The position numbers were made by a program, and so were the translations under genes. 64,000 nucleotides of DNA, from assembly GCA_964247055.1 (NCBI GenBank), contig OZ176053.1, positions 10,230,001-10,294,000 on the forward strand. The letters run 5' to 3'. Shown here in pieces: positions 39,901 through 51,100 of this stretch; positions within the stretch are counted from its first letter, which is position 1; each line of letters begins with the position of its first letter. The notes beneath the pieces are model-generated. The model did not search any database and was not told the DNA's origin. It was given only the letters and a program-made list of their open reading frames with translations. This DNA is from Paragordius varius (lineage: Eukaryota; Nematomorpha).

Positions 39901-42900
39901 GTAAAATTTGAATTATCAATTTTTTACATATATTAGTATCCGTAACAAATATTAATCCTAATTCATAAAAATTATAGTCAGAATGCATTCATAATTAAAT
40001 TATACCATTTACAATTCAAATTCACCCTAAAACAATTCAAATTCACCCTTGAACAATTCAAATTCACTTTCAAATAAACTATATGTTTTTTGAGATGAAA
40101 AATTTCCTATATATTTTTTATAATTTTAAAAAATAAATTTTGTTTTAAATTAAAATAATACTGATAAAATAATAAACTATGCCATAAAGATTTATTTCAT
40201 ATTAATAGTGAGTTATATTAGTTTGAAAACACATAATTTATTTTTAGGGTAAATTTGAATTGTTCAAGGGTGAATTTGAATTGTTCGAGGGTGAATTTGA
40301 ACTGTAAATGGTATATCAACTCAAACAAAAATTTAAGAAAGATAGTAAAAATAAAACATATAATAATTAATCTGTACTCGCATATGGACTGAAAATCTTG
40401 TGGATATTTGATTAAATTATATAACAAGTATCGAACAACAAGGGCAGTGCTAGCAATATCAGTCACTTTGCATTGAGCCAAAATGGTTCGCAAAACTTTA
40501 CGGATTTCATCATCAAAATCCTAAAATACAATTTTATAAATTTAATAGAAATTGTATATGCCTTTATCCATCGCAATTTTACAATAAATTCCATAATTAT
40601 ATATATACCATTTACAGTTAAAATTCACCCTTAAACAATTCAAATTCAACCTAAAAATAAATTATGTGATTTCGAACTAATATAACTCATTATTAATATA
40701 ATTTATGGCATAATTTATTATTTTTTAAGTATTATTTTAATTAAAAACAAAATTTTATTTTTGTAAAAATAGAGATAAATCTTAAAACATATAATTTATT
40801 TGAGGGTGAATTTGAATCAAGGGTGAATTCGAATAATTTAAGGGTGAAAATTCTAAATGGTATATAAAAAATAATCAAAAAATAATATTTGAATACAAAT
40901 ATTATTGCTAAGGTTATCGTAAACCATTTAAAAAATTAGATTTAATCTTACACTAGTCAACAAGGTTTTGCACCAACCCATTATTTTTGCATTTTCTGAT
41001 ACCTAATGGCATGGAAAGGCCAAAACAAAAAAGAAAATTGAGGCCACCAATAGGATTTTTCCAAAATTTAATTTTTAAATTTGTATTTAATTCAAAAATA
41101 ACAATCATTCCTCGTGAACATATGTTTAAATATTCAAACAAGCAAGTCGATACAAGTAATATTCCATGCAGGGATAACAAATTCTAGGCATTAAATAAGA
41201 TACTAAACAAGTTAAGAGCCAGAGTATTAAAAATCTAAAAGGGGCTAATTTATAGTGTGATAGATATGGGCGGCTGCACAAGCTCTGCATATCCCCCAAG
41301 CGATCCTATAATTATGCCAGATATGGCAATGATAACAATAAGTAATCGTAAAGTCCGATAAGAGAGACTTGCAAGCAAAATCCGGTCAAATTGACATGTC
41401 AAATTAACCAATTTACAGAATAAAGTTAGATAAATTCTACAATTAAATTGAATATAAATTAGGTAAATACAAATGGTCCAACCCCATAACAGTAAATTCT
41501 ACTAAAAGTGGCTACACAACATCCATCTGAAATTCAAAATACAAAACAACGAATAATCTTAAAAAAATAAGGTATATCCACTAGGTATAAATAAAGGATT
41601 TTTTATAAGAACCAACTTAAGAGAAAAAATCTAATAAGTACTTGAAAGAACGAAATCTAACAAAAAAATATACCCTATCTGAAAGCCGAAGGTTTAAACC
41701 ATAGAATACCTTTTTTAGTATTTTTTTAAAAAAATTTTATATGTGTTAAAAATTCACTTGAAAAAAAAGACTAAATTTTGACGTTTAAGTCCCTACTATT
41801 TTTTTGTTTCTGATATTTAAATGACATATTTATATTCAAAAGATAGAGTTTAAAACGCTTTATTAAATGATGTTAAGTTTATAATATAATAACATTTTAT
41901 TATAAAATTATATTTAATTTTCTCTCGATTTTCTCTTGTTTTTAAAAAATTAAAAAACTATAAAATTTCAAAATTCTGATTGGCGGGATCAAAATTTTTT
42001 TCAAATTCGGTTTTATAACACTGAAATTAGTCATAATTTAAAAAGTTTGAGTGGTGGTGCTTAAAAATGTCCAAATTTGTCGACTAGTGTTATCAACAGA
42101 CCTCCAAAGCACTTAAAATTATTTCAATTTGATCGGCTCGAAAAGTTATTTGGTTATCATCTCTATGACTGTGCTTCCCATCCTTTTCAACCGGAACATG
42201 CGACACAATGGTTTCTAAACATAAAATATTTATAGAATTTAGCGTTTACCCATAGATAGAATTATATTGTTCCTTTTAAAGATTTTGTTATATAAAGTTT
42301 CTTTTAACAAACCTTAAATGTCTTAAAAATGAGTGTAATTTAAGATTTGGATATAACTTTACAATATCTTAAAAATGGTATTGTTTTGGCAATTAAAAAG
42401 ATATATAAGTAAAATATAAATACAAAAAGAAATTATTGTAACAATAATCAAACGAATATAATTTAAGTTTAATGTTAGATATTATTTTAATATAAACGGA
42501 TAATTTGGGTTCGCAAATTCGAATTAATGGCATGAAAACATTAAAAAATATCTCTTAACTTACAATTACAGTTAGGCCAAAACCTTAATAAATGGTAAAA
42601 ACAATTAAAATATTTTTTAATAGTACAATACTAAGCAAATAGAGGATTTACATGGCTACAATTTTAATTATCTTAAATTTAATAATAATATATATATATA
42701 TATACCCAGTCCAATGATAGCTTTCAAACGTACGCTAGCTAATTCATCATTAAACATATCCACAAAAAATTCAACCACTTTGTGGGCAAATATTGAGGAT
42801 AAATGATGTCCATGCTCTATACTCATATATTTTATCAATAGAGTGATAAGTATTATTAAAGTCAGTTTCCTTTTTATACATAAAAAAATAGGTCCATTAA

Positions 42901-45579
42901 TAGCAAATATTCCAAATATATTGTCTTAAAAGGTTATTACAACAACATATCCATTAAAAAATGCAACGGCATATTCATTCAAATTTCGCTTAACGTTAAT
43001 TAATTCGTTCCCAACTTATGTGAATAAATTTCGGTAATACTGTAAAAAAAATAATTAAAAGCAATTTTAAATTTAATACAATCTTAGCTAATAACTTCGA
43101 ATCCTCAGAAGAGAATTCTTTTTCAAGCCCTGTAAATTATAACTTGTTGAATATAAATTTGTTTTAGTTTTTTATATGATATTAACATTAAAAAGTACAT
43201 ATTCATATTTTGCTATTCTATTGTTACTGTTATTGATTTAAGTCAAATAAATTACTTATGTTTACAATTATCCATAAAACAAAACATTTAAGACAAATTC
43301 TACATATACCAGTAGTTTGGAAAAGACGCAATGCCAATTTTGTCATAGATTGAATAGTTAATATCCGGACTTGAGAGTCCTCGTCCTCTAACCCATGAAC
43401 AAAAGCACCAGCCTCAGCGCTAATTACATTTTCATCGACTAAAATTATATTTGCATACATGTTATTATAGATAATAATAATTTTTATCGTATTAAAAAGC
43501 CAATTATCACAATTAATCATATGATATATTGACTCTGTTTAGAAGGTTGTGAAATGAAACGGTTGACTTATTTTTATAATTATAACTAGCCATCATCATC
43601 ATTATTACAAATGTTCAATATATTTTAAATTAGCCAAACTAAAGTTATTCGTGCAAACTGGTTGTTGCAATAGTATTCAAATATATCAATAAATATTTGC
43701 CGATTTCTATTAATTAAATTTTTAATTAGGTTTATTTGAATTCACTAACCGGTCAGACTCATGCCCTTATTTGAACTAAAAATATATTCCTTATACCTAT
43801 AACTGCCAAGGTGCCATTAATATAAAATCATTTATTATCCTATATATATTGTAAAAACAATTTTCTTTCCTATCCAATTAGCTTTAAAAAAGAAAATAGA
43901 TTTGTATACTTATGCGTTCCATAGGTCTATCATTAGCCCCAGTTCGTCCCTCCCCAGTTATGTGACCAAGGCGAGTGCGTTCGTGGAAATCGCGTTTTCT
44001 CCGCATGTTAGAAACCAAAATGCGTTTATCCAAAGTCTGTAAAAGTAATTCCGAATTAATTGGCCAAAGGACATTGTCGCTGTCACTTGGCTCGGCAAAA
44101 TTTTGACAATCATCTAAATTTTTGAATTCTGCGAAAAAATATGTTAAAATAGAAAATGTTATTTGCTTGAAAGTAGATCGAATTAAGGTGAAAATATATT
44201 TTTTGCATCATATGTTGATTATTATATATTCACTTATAGCAAAAACAAAGAAAAAACAATTAAGCGATTACATATTGGATAATCTATTTGTGTAATATTT
44301 GTTCGAAAAATAAAAATGTAATTCCAAGAGGTGTTTTATTAATTAAAAAGAATATTAAAAAAATACTTGAAAAAAATTCCGAAGAAATCAATGAATCTTG
44401 TTGATTGATATTAGATTCAGATAACAGTTTAACAGCTAAGGCTCTGATATCAGGCGAAATATCATTAATAACTAATTTACAAATCCGCATAAAGGCATCG
44501 TCCACATAATTATTATAAGGTAAAGGTAACTCTAAAAACTTTTGTTCGGGGACATATACGGTGTTGGAACCTAAAAATTAAACAATTATTTTAATTAGGA
44601 AAATTGAGATATTAACGCATTATAACAATGTAAATTATAAAAAAATCAAGCCAGAATGCGTATAAAATAAAATATGTTTTTTGACTTTTATTGGTATCGA
44701 AGAAAATTTCAATGAATTAACATAAAATGTGATGCCTTATATAGAGTGATATAGGTAGTTGATGAAAAAACCAGTAAATCAAGATTGTATACTCGAAAAA
44801 TTAAGCAATATCGCCCATAAATAAAAAAATTCCATCTTGGCATTAAAAGTCAATTACTTAGGTCAATGGTACTCGCCAAAAATAACGGCTGCAAAAATAA
44901 TTATATTGTCATAAGGGGGGAGCCTCATATAACAGCATAAGTGTAGATATATACAAATTATTTAATTTCATAAAAAACATTTGAGCCACTAGGAGCCCGT
45001 GAGCTGCGGTTAGTACCACTTATATATATTATTGATGAAAATTCTAAAAATTTAAAATTCCTAAAACTTACCATTTATTAGTGTCAACATTTCATTTTGT
45101 AAATGACTTTTGATCATAGCTACATCATAATATAAATAATGTTCCAATAGCCTAAATTTTACAAAAAGGTAAACTTTGTTTTTAACATTATGGCCATTTG
45201 ATATAATAGTATGAGAGATAATTTACGAATCTTTTCCCAATCGTCTTGTAAAAGAATACAGGCTAACGGATAATTAAGATCATGATCCAATTTAAATAGC
45301 TTAAAGTGAATTTCAATCTAAAATAACAAATAAAAATACCAGACAACTAATAGACGAAGTCCGTATCCTGGGCTCTTGACTTAGAGAGAAGTGTATAAGA
45401 ATTATTTGCAAAAGTCTCTTATGGTTATTATCAAAAAATGTGCTAGTAGTTTGATATGATTTAACAGTTCGATCAAATTGGTTAATGTACAAATATGTTT
45501 CATGATAATCAATTGAATTTAAATTGATTAAATTTATTCCCTCACGAATAAATTCAATCAGTATTTGGTTGATATCCAT
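36942..45579 (-). CDS. INTS4: Integrator complex subunit 4
   Basis: Exons in order: 45579-45340, 45317-45175, 45151-45072, 44570-44367, 44128-43910, 43438-43310, 42816-42706, 42214-42102, 40520-40378, 39665-39420, 39005-38781, 38483-38105, 38008-37496, 37280-37154, 37084-36942. All join in phase; 1,004 residues if translation starts at 45579 (human 963). Family knowledge: INTS4 is a HEAT-repeat scaffold that binds the INTS9/11 endonuclease in nuclear snRNA 3' processing. Diagnostic matches to remembered human INTS4: VDDAFMRICKLV, LDKRILVSNMRRKRDFHER, AGAFVHGLEDE, FVDMFNDELASVRL, FDPTEPDITQNVVYIATLVL, and the C terminus SPIKILIHPKPIP. A roughly 60-residue insertion precedes FDPTEPD. Introns 1 and 2 are 22 bp (45318-45339) and 23 bp (45152-45174). 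The frame stays open upstream of the chosen ATG to about 45700, antisense to XRCC3, so a longer N terminus is possible; the human protein has about 100 more N-terminal residues. Confidence 0.95.
40001..40316. mobile_element. MITE family 1, copy C (in INTS4 intron)
   Basis: Begins TATACCATTTACAATTCAAA and ends AACTGTAAATGGTATA. Several tandem subterminal motifs of the type ACAATTCAAATTCACCC face GGGTGAATTTGAATTG at the other end. It lies in the intron just downstream of INTS4 exon 40520-40378 and is one of the best-preserved copies. Confidence 0.92.
40604..40864. mobile_element. MITE family 1, copy D (in INTS4 intron)
   Basis: Begins TATACCATTTACAGTTAAAA and ends TTCTAAATGGTATA, with the same subterminal GGGTGAATTTGAAT and core TATGGCATAATTTATTATTT. 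It lies 84 bp upstream of INTS4 exon 40520-40378, so that exon is bracketed by two copies of one family. Confidence 0.9.
40951..42089. mobile_element. TIR element with TTA duplication (in INTS4 intron)
   Basis: The termini are CACTAGTCAACAA (40951) and TTTGTCGACTAGTG (ending 42089), inverted with one mismatch over 12 bp and flanked on both sides by TTA. A 3-bp TTA duplication fits PIF/Harbinger; a TA duplication of a mariner-type element cannot be ruled out. 1,139 bp, no transposase recognised. The right end lies 12 bp from exon 42214-42102, almost touching its splice donor. Confidence 0.65.
42689..42704. repeat. TA run next to INTS4 splice donor
   Basis: On the minus strand the donor of exon 42816-42706 continues straight into a TA repeat (GTATATATATAT). 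Third case in the window of a TA run at an exon border. Confidence 0.85.
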
Positions 45580-45626
45580 GCGGATAATGTGGAGTTTCAC
45601 CTTGCCATGTGTTGCGCAAAATTTAA
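45580..45626. promoter_or_regulatory. 47-bp divergent promoter INTS4 / XRCC3
   Basis: Only 47 bp separate the INTS4 start codon (minus, 45579) from the XRCC3 start codon (plus, 45627). Both 5' UTRs and a shared or overlapping core promoter must fit here or inside the opposing coding regions. I see no TATA box; the spacer is moderately GC-richer than its surroundings. The extent depends on both start choices. Confidence 0.6.
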
Positions 45627-47680
45627 ATGCGTCTTTTAGATTTAAATCTTGATCCAAAAATAAAGATAAAGCTACTTGGAGGTAATATCCTATTACATCA
45701 AAGGCAAGTTAAAAAACAAAGAAACTGATGAAATTTTACTCTATTCTACAGAGCATTTAAAGAAATTGACTAAACTTTCCTACGGAGAATGCGTTGAAAT
45801 TCAAAAGGCCCTCGCAACGCTCTCTTATAAATGCCATAATTTTGTAAAGGGCATATACATCGGTATTGATTTAATCGATAAGGCATTGGGAGGCGGCATA
45901 CGTTTAAAAACTGTTACCGAGATATCAGGGTGTTCAGGAACCGGAAAAACCCAATTTTGTTTACAATTGGCGGCAAAATTTCTTTTACAAAATACGAATG
46001 CGAATAGTTGTAAATTATTTATATAAGATAGATGTTTTATATATTAATACCGAAAATGCATTCCCTATAAATCGATGCAAACAAATATTAACCGCTTGCC
46101 AAATGTCTGGCCGACGGATGAATAATATAACCGAGTGCCTTTTGCTAGATCACATAGGAGACATAGTTTTATATGTATTAACTATTTAGAAAAGTTTGTG
46201 GTTTTGTCTGAAAAAGAAGATAAATTTACTGATAAATTCGGGGAAAAATATCAGTTTGATAATTATCGATTCAATTGCTTCGCTATTTCGGGGTGCAAAA
46301 ACACCCCAACTTGAATTAGAAAATTGTAATAACAACAATAAAACTGAAACAAATTCAAATTTTCAAATTACGAATGATATTCGAGAAATCGGAAGATGTC
46401 TTTTAGAATTGGTACAAAATAACAATTTGGCCGTTGTATGTATTAATCAAGTATTATTTTTGTTTTTTATAGGAAAATACCAAATAATGTTGTATTTTTT
46501 ATATTATTGTATTAAAAGCATACAAAGGATTAGTTTCATGTGAAAAAAAGTTATTTTTAGAAAATTTTTTTTTACCTTATTTAGTATTAATTTTTTATAT
46601 TTAATTTATCTGAGAGTAAATCCATAAAAACAAGTTTTTTTGCACAATGAATTATGCAAAATCTCCACTCAATAAAATTTTTATTGATATAACTTTTAAC
46701 ATAAATTTGTTATAACTATATTCTTCACAGGGCAAAATTATTAAATTTACTAATTAAAAATAAAATTTATTTGTCTTTTGAGTACTTCAATTTATTAAAT
46801 TAGGCCGGATTCGGTCCCCAAAATTGGCAAATAAATTAGAACAGAAACCATTTCACCGATAGCACACCTAATATATCTATCATACTGTATATGTATTCAA
46901 AAAATTAAATCAAGTTTAACAGCTCTCGTAAACGATAACTTGCTAACTCTAAAATACTTTAAAAATTTTTTCTTAAACATCGTTTTGGTCAGATTACTTT
47001 AATGCATACTTTACTATATATTATTCTGTTTTAAACAACTTATCTATACCGAAAAGTTATTGTTTAGGTCATAAAATTCAAGTTTTAACACTTAATCGAG
47101 CAAATAGTAATTTTGTAAATTTCTCGGATGATATTAGTCTAATTCAAAATTATTTTAATTCGAATTAATTTTTTGTTATTTTAGAAATCATTTTATTCTC
47201 TTTGTTTTAAAATTAAATTTAAACGATGGTTTTCTCGATTTATCATATCTATCTTTTTTTAAATCCTATTCTAGATAACAGATTTTTTTCACAATTAATG
47301 CCTTTCATAACTAGATGTCAGATATGATTGAGATGAACAAAAACACACCAAACTATCAATACTACAATGGTATGGGTTATTTCAAAGTGCTACATAACAA
47401 TGCAAAGTCCCAAGAATGTATAATGTTTGAAAATGAGCATAAAATACCGTGTTTGGGGTTAACATGGGCCAATTTTGTGACTACCCGTTTATTAATAACT
47501 AAAAATCCTACGTACGAATCCAACGATAATTTAACCGAACAACAAATGAATGATGACACGCTTAAAATAAATTATATTGCAAATCCGCGGTTTTTGCATG
47601 TAATATCTAGCCCATATGCATCTTATTCTATTACAAAATTTTACATAACTCCAGATGGCATTCGTGAAAACTATGTGTGA
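45627..47680 (+). CDS. XRCC3: XRCC3-like RAD51 paralog
   Basis: Exons 45627-45681, 45704-46006, 46032-46165, 46190-46450, 47315-47680; all in phase, 372 residues (human XRCC3 346). Family knowledge: a RecA/RAD51-type ATPase, partner of RAD51C, in homologous recombination and crosslink repair. The N terminus MRLLDLNLDPKIK mirrors human XRCC3. Walker A GCSGTGKT lies at 94-101 and Walker B LIIID at 187-191. AVVCINQ, LGLTWANFVTTRLL and HVISSPYASYSITKFYITPD match the RecA core and the XRCC3-specific C terminus. Three introns are 22 bp (45682-45703), 25 bp (46007-46031) and 24 bp (46166-46189); the fourth is 864 bp. The ATG was chosen because it restores the family N terminus through the 22-bp intron. 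Divergent from INTS4 and convergent with the peptide gene downstream. Confidence 0.94.
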
Positions 47681-48195
47681 ATAAACCGAAACCAGATTTT
47701 TAAACTGAATTTTGATCTCATTTATAAACTTTATACGGGCAGAATAATAAAAATTGATATATATTTAGATGGCTGATTATAACTCTAATGTGTTATTAAT
47801 CCTTGGCTGGTATATTATCAAAGTTTTTAAATCATTTTATTCTATATATCCAACTCCTGGTTAGAGTAATATGATGATTCAACTTTTTTCTTATTTATAT
47901 CAATTTAGACAATGTTAAGGGATAATAGCAGTTTTTAGCAAAACTTTTTTTAATGGAGTTCTGAAAGCGATATTATGTTTTTATACCAATATATCCATAA
48001 CTATAAATTTATTACAATTTCACATTAAAGCATATAAATAATAATAATAATGATGATAAAAAATCGGACATACAAAATAAATTAGAATATAGAACTATTA
48101 TATAAAAAGCCTAAAGGAACATTGTGGTGTGTTGTAGTATAAAATGGTAAAATATTTTTGGGAGTATTTGAGGCCGAGTCCAGCTTTTTTTCATA
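47681..48195. other. convergent 3' intergenic spacer
   Basis: About 515 bp between the stop codon of XRCC3 (plus) and the stop codon of the candidate peptide gene (minus). AT-rich, presumably both 3' UTRs. No coding sequence seen. Confidence 0.6.
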
Positions 48196-51100
48196 TCATC
48201 TGCTATTTAATCCAATCAAACATGACAGTGCATTATTCTGGCAATAATTAATCTTACGTTTTCCATCAAAGGCTCTTCTTAAACGGGGGGAATCATCCAT
48301 ATCATAGTAATATAATTCACGTTTAAACCGTTCATTTTTGTTGTTGCCCTGTTTTTAGAGGAGTGTTTTAATCATGTAAAATTATATATTTTTTGTGTCT
48401 CGCAAAAAATTGACTAAATTATATATATACCATTTACAATTCAAATTAACCCATAAACAATTCAAATTCACCCTCAAATAAAATATATGTTTTTAGATTA
48501 AAAACCAATATTTTTATATATTTTTTAAAAAATAAAAATTTTGTTTTAAATTTAAAAATACTGAAAAAATAATAAATAAAGCCATAATGATATATTTCTC
48601 ATTAATAATGAGTTATATTAGTTCGAAAACACATATTTTATTTTTAGGGTGAATTTGAATTGTTCAAGGGTGAATTTGAATTGTTCAAGGGTGAATTTGA
48701 ATTGTTCAAGAATGAATTTGAGCTGTAAATGGTATAGATTAAACGAATCTTGGACTATAACAAATTAGAATGAATTAATACTTTATAAAAACAATATGAA
48801 AAAAACCTTAATGCATCAACAGTGAGATTTTCCAGATTTTAACCATATATTTTTTTATATGGATTAAAGTTCTTAAAATTTTATCAAATATTTAAGATTA
48901 TTATAGCGAAATACCCAAAATGACTCTAATAATTTACAAAAAAAAGTTTTTGGGGTTTTATTAATTTTTCAACTGTTAATTATATCAAAGTTTTAATTAT
49001 ATTTCCTGTAATTTTTAGTTTATTTTTTGCTATAACAATTTATAATCATCTATAAATTTATATTTTAGGATGTTTAGCATTATCTTATCATAAAAAAACA
49101 GCTTAAATATTAATAAGTTTTAAAGGAAAAAATTAATATTTGTTATACTTTTAACAATTTAGGATTTTAGTTTGAATTTTTTATACGGTTAATTTTATGA
49201 TTTTATAGGCACACATGAACCGTAAAATATTAACGGGGAACATTTACTTATAATCGATTTATTTTGTTTGGTTTTTTTTTGAAACCATTAGTTTCCATTT
49301 GCTATGTGATTGCATATTACCATGCATGACCTGACTTATAAACGGACAGCGTTATTATTTTTTGACCGGTTACAAACCCAACTCTTTTAACCAAAGTATA
49401 TCAGAGGTTTGAATTACATCGCCCACAGAGGCTATAAACTAATTAGCCCATACTAATCCTACTATACTTTTCTGAATAAAGCCCTCAATTTTAATTATGA
49501 TCATTTAAAGTTAAAACACCTATGAGCCAAAAATGTTAAAAAGTTTAACTTAAACATTTTAAGAAAATACCATTTTGTAATTTAACATATACATTCTTCA
49601 AAACTTAAGAGTATAGTTTCAGGCATTTATTTATGACTGGTGTGAAGGAGTTTTAATGATGGACTATGATCGCTTATTTTAAAAAAGCTCTCAAAAATTT
49701 ACGTAAAAAATTCTTAAAACTTCCATGAGATTCTTGTATTTTTTACATAACTGACTTTAATTAATATACCATTTACATCAATTCACCCTTGAACACTACC
49801 AATTGATCATTGAACCACCCTAAAATTAAACCATTTTTGTAGATACAAAATACGTAGATTTTTTGATATTTTTAAAAAATGAAACACTGTTAACAATAGA
49901 GAAAAAGATGATAAATAAAACAATGAAGAAATATTTCATTTGAATAAGTAGTTAAATTAGCCCAAAAACATAACTCATTTTCAGGGTGAATTTAAAATGT
50001 TCAAGGATAATATTGAAATGATCAAGGGTAAATTTGAGCTGTAAATAGTATACTTTTGATAAAACAAACCCAACCCTAACGCAAAAGCTACTAACTCCTT
50101 GCGGATGTTATAAATAATATTTAAAATTTATCCATAGATTAGCCATATGCGGAAATCTCCCCCCGTTAACAGAACTTATTAGATTTCTAATGTGAAAACA
50201 GATTTACAAAATAAAATTGACAAAAGCAAAGAGCATAAGCAAATTTCGATTATGCATTCATGAGGCTAATTTTTTTGCATTTTTGAATTTGCATAATTGT
50301 GGGATTCTACGAAATAAATTAACATAACACATCAAAAATGTTTCTTTGAAGGGATTAATTTATAACGTTTTAGTTTAGCTTCTTCATATTGGATAGTTTT
50401 AAAATTTTTGATCCATTAGATAACTATTAAAAATATTAATTCGTTAGAGTCATTTCACTGTAAAAGCTTTAAAATTATATTTAGGAATCGTCAAGTTAAT
50501 AAATGGGCAATTAAAATTATCAACACTAACTATAAAATTAAATATGTCAATATATGCCTGACACTAAATATTTTATATTGTCAAATATGAAATCTTGAGA
50601 AAATAACGCATCTTTCCTGAAAACTTAACTCATTATTACGCACTCAATTACTTGTTACAGCTTTTAGGATTTTAAATGTCCCGTTAAATAATGTAAAATT
50701 TACCATATTTTCGGGAAAAAATATATTTTTAATTAAAAGGTAGGTGGAGTAGAGGCTTATCTGGCATTTCTGGCGCCCGGTGGTTGAATCCGTGATGACG
50801 CCCATTTCCTTCTTCGTGCAACCGCTTGCATTTAAAAAATAATCGAATTCAAACCGCACTCATAAATGGGTGATTTTTTATTTATTCTTTAAAACAAAAC
50901 TTTTAAATACCTATTTTTTGATATAAAATTAAAAAATTCTAAAATCCAGCGCTTTCAACTATGGCGCCCGGTGCATCAGCCCCCTTTCCCCCCTTCCCCC
51001 TTAGCTTCGCCTCTGAAAAGAAAACAATTTTGCATATTATTTTATACTCCTGGACTAATGATTTTTTTATTTTATTTAAAAAAAGGCGTGTTAACAATAA

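Noticed and set aside
40953-41187. Overlapping 66- and 75-residue open frames on both strands
   Set aside because: They lie inside the TIR element in an INTS4 intron, match nothing, and mirror each other on opposite strands as shadows do.
45580-45700. INTS4 extended N terminus reading through XRCC3 exon 1 in antisense
   Set aside because: There is no ATG in the extension, and the alternative acceptors lead to no upstream exon I can identify. The ATG at 45579 is the simpler model, though the extension is not excluded.
50644-50859. 71-residue minus-strand open frame (MRFEFDYFLNASGCTKKEMG)
   Set aside because: It overlaps the possible GGCGCCCGGTG-bearing MITE and has no recognisable product or exon borders.
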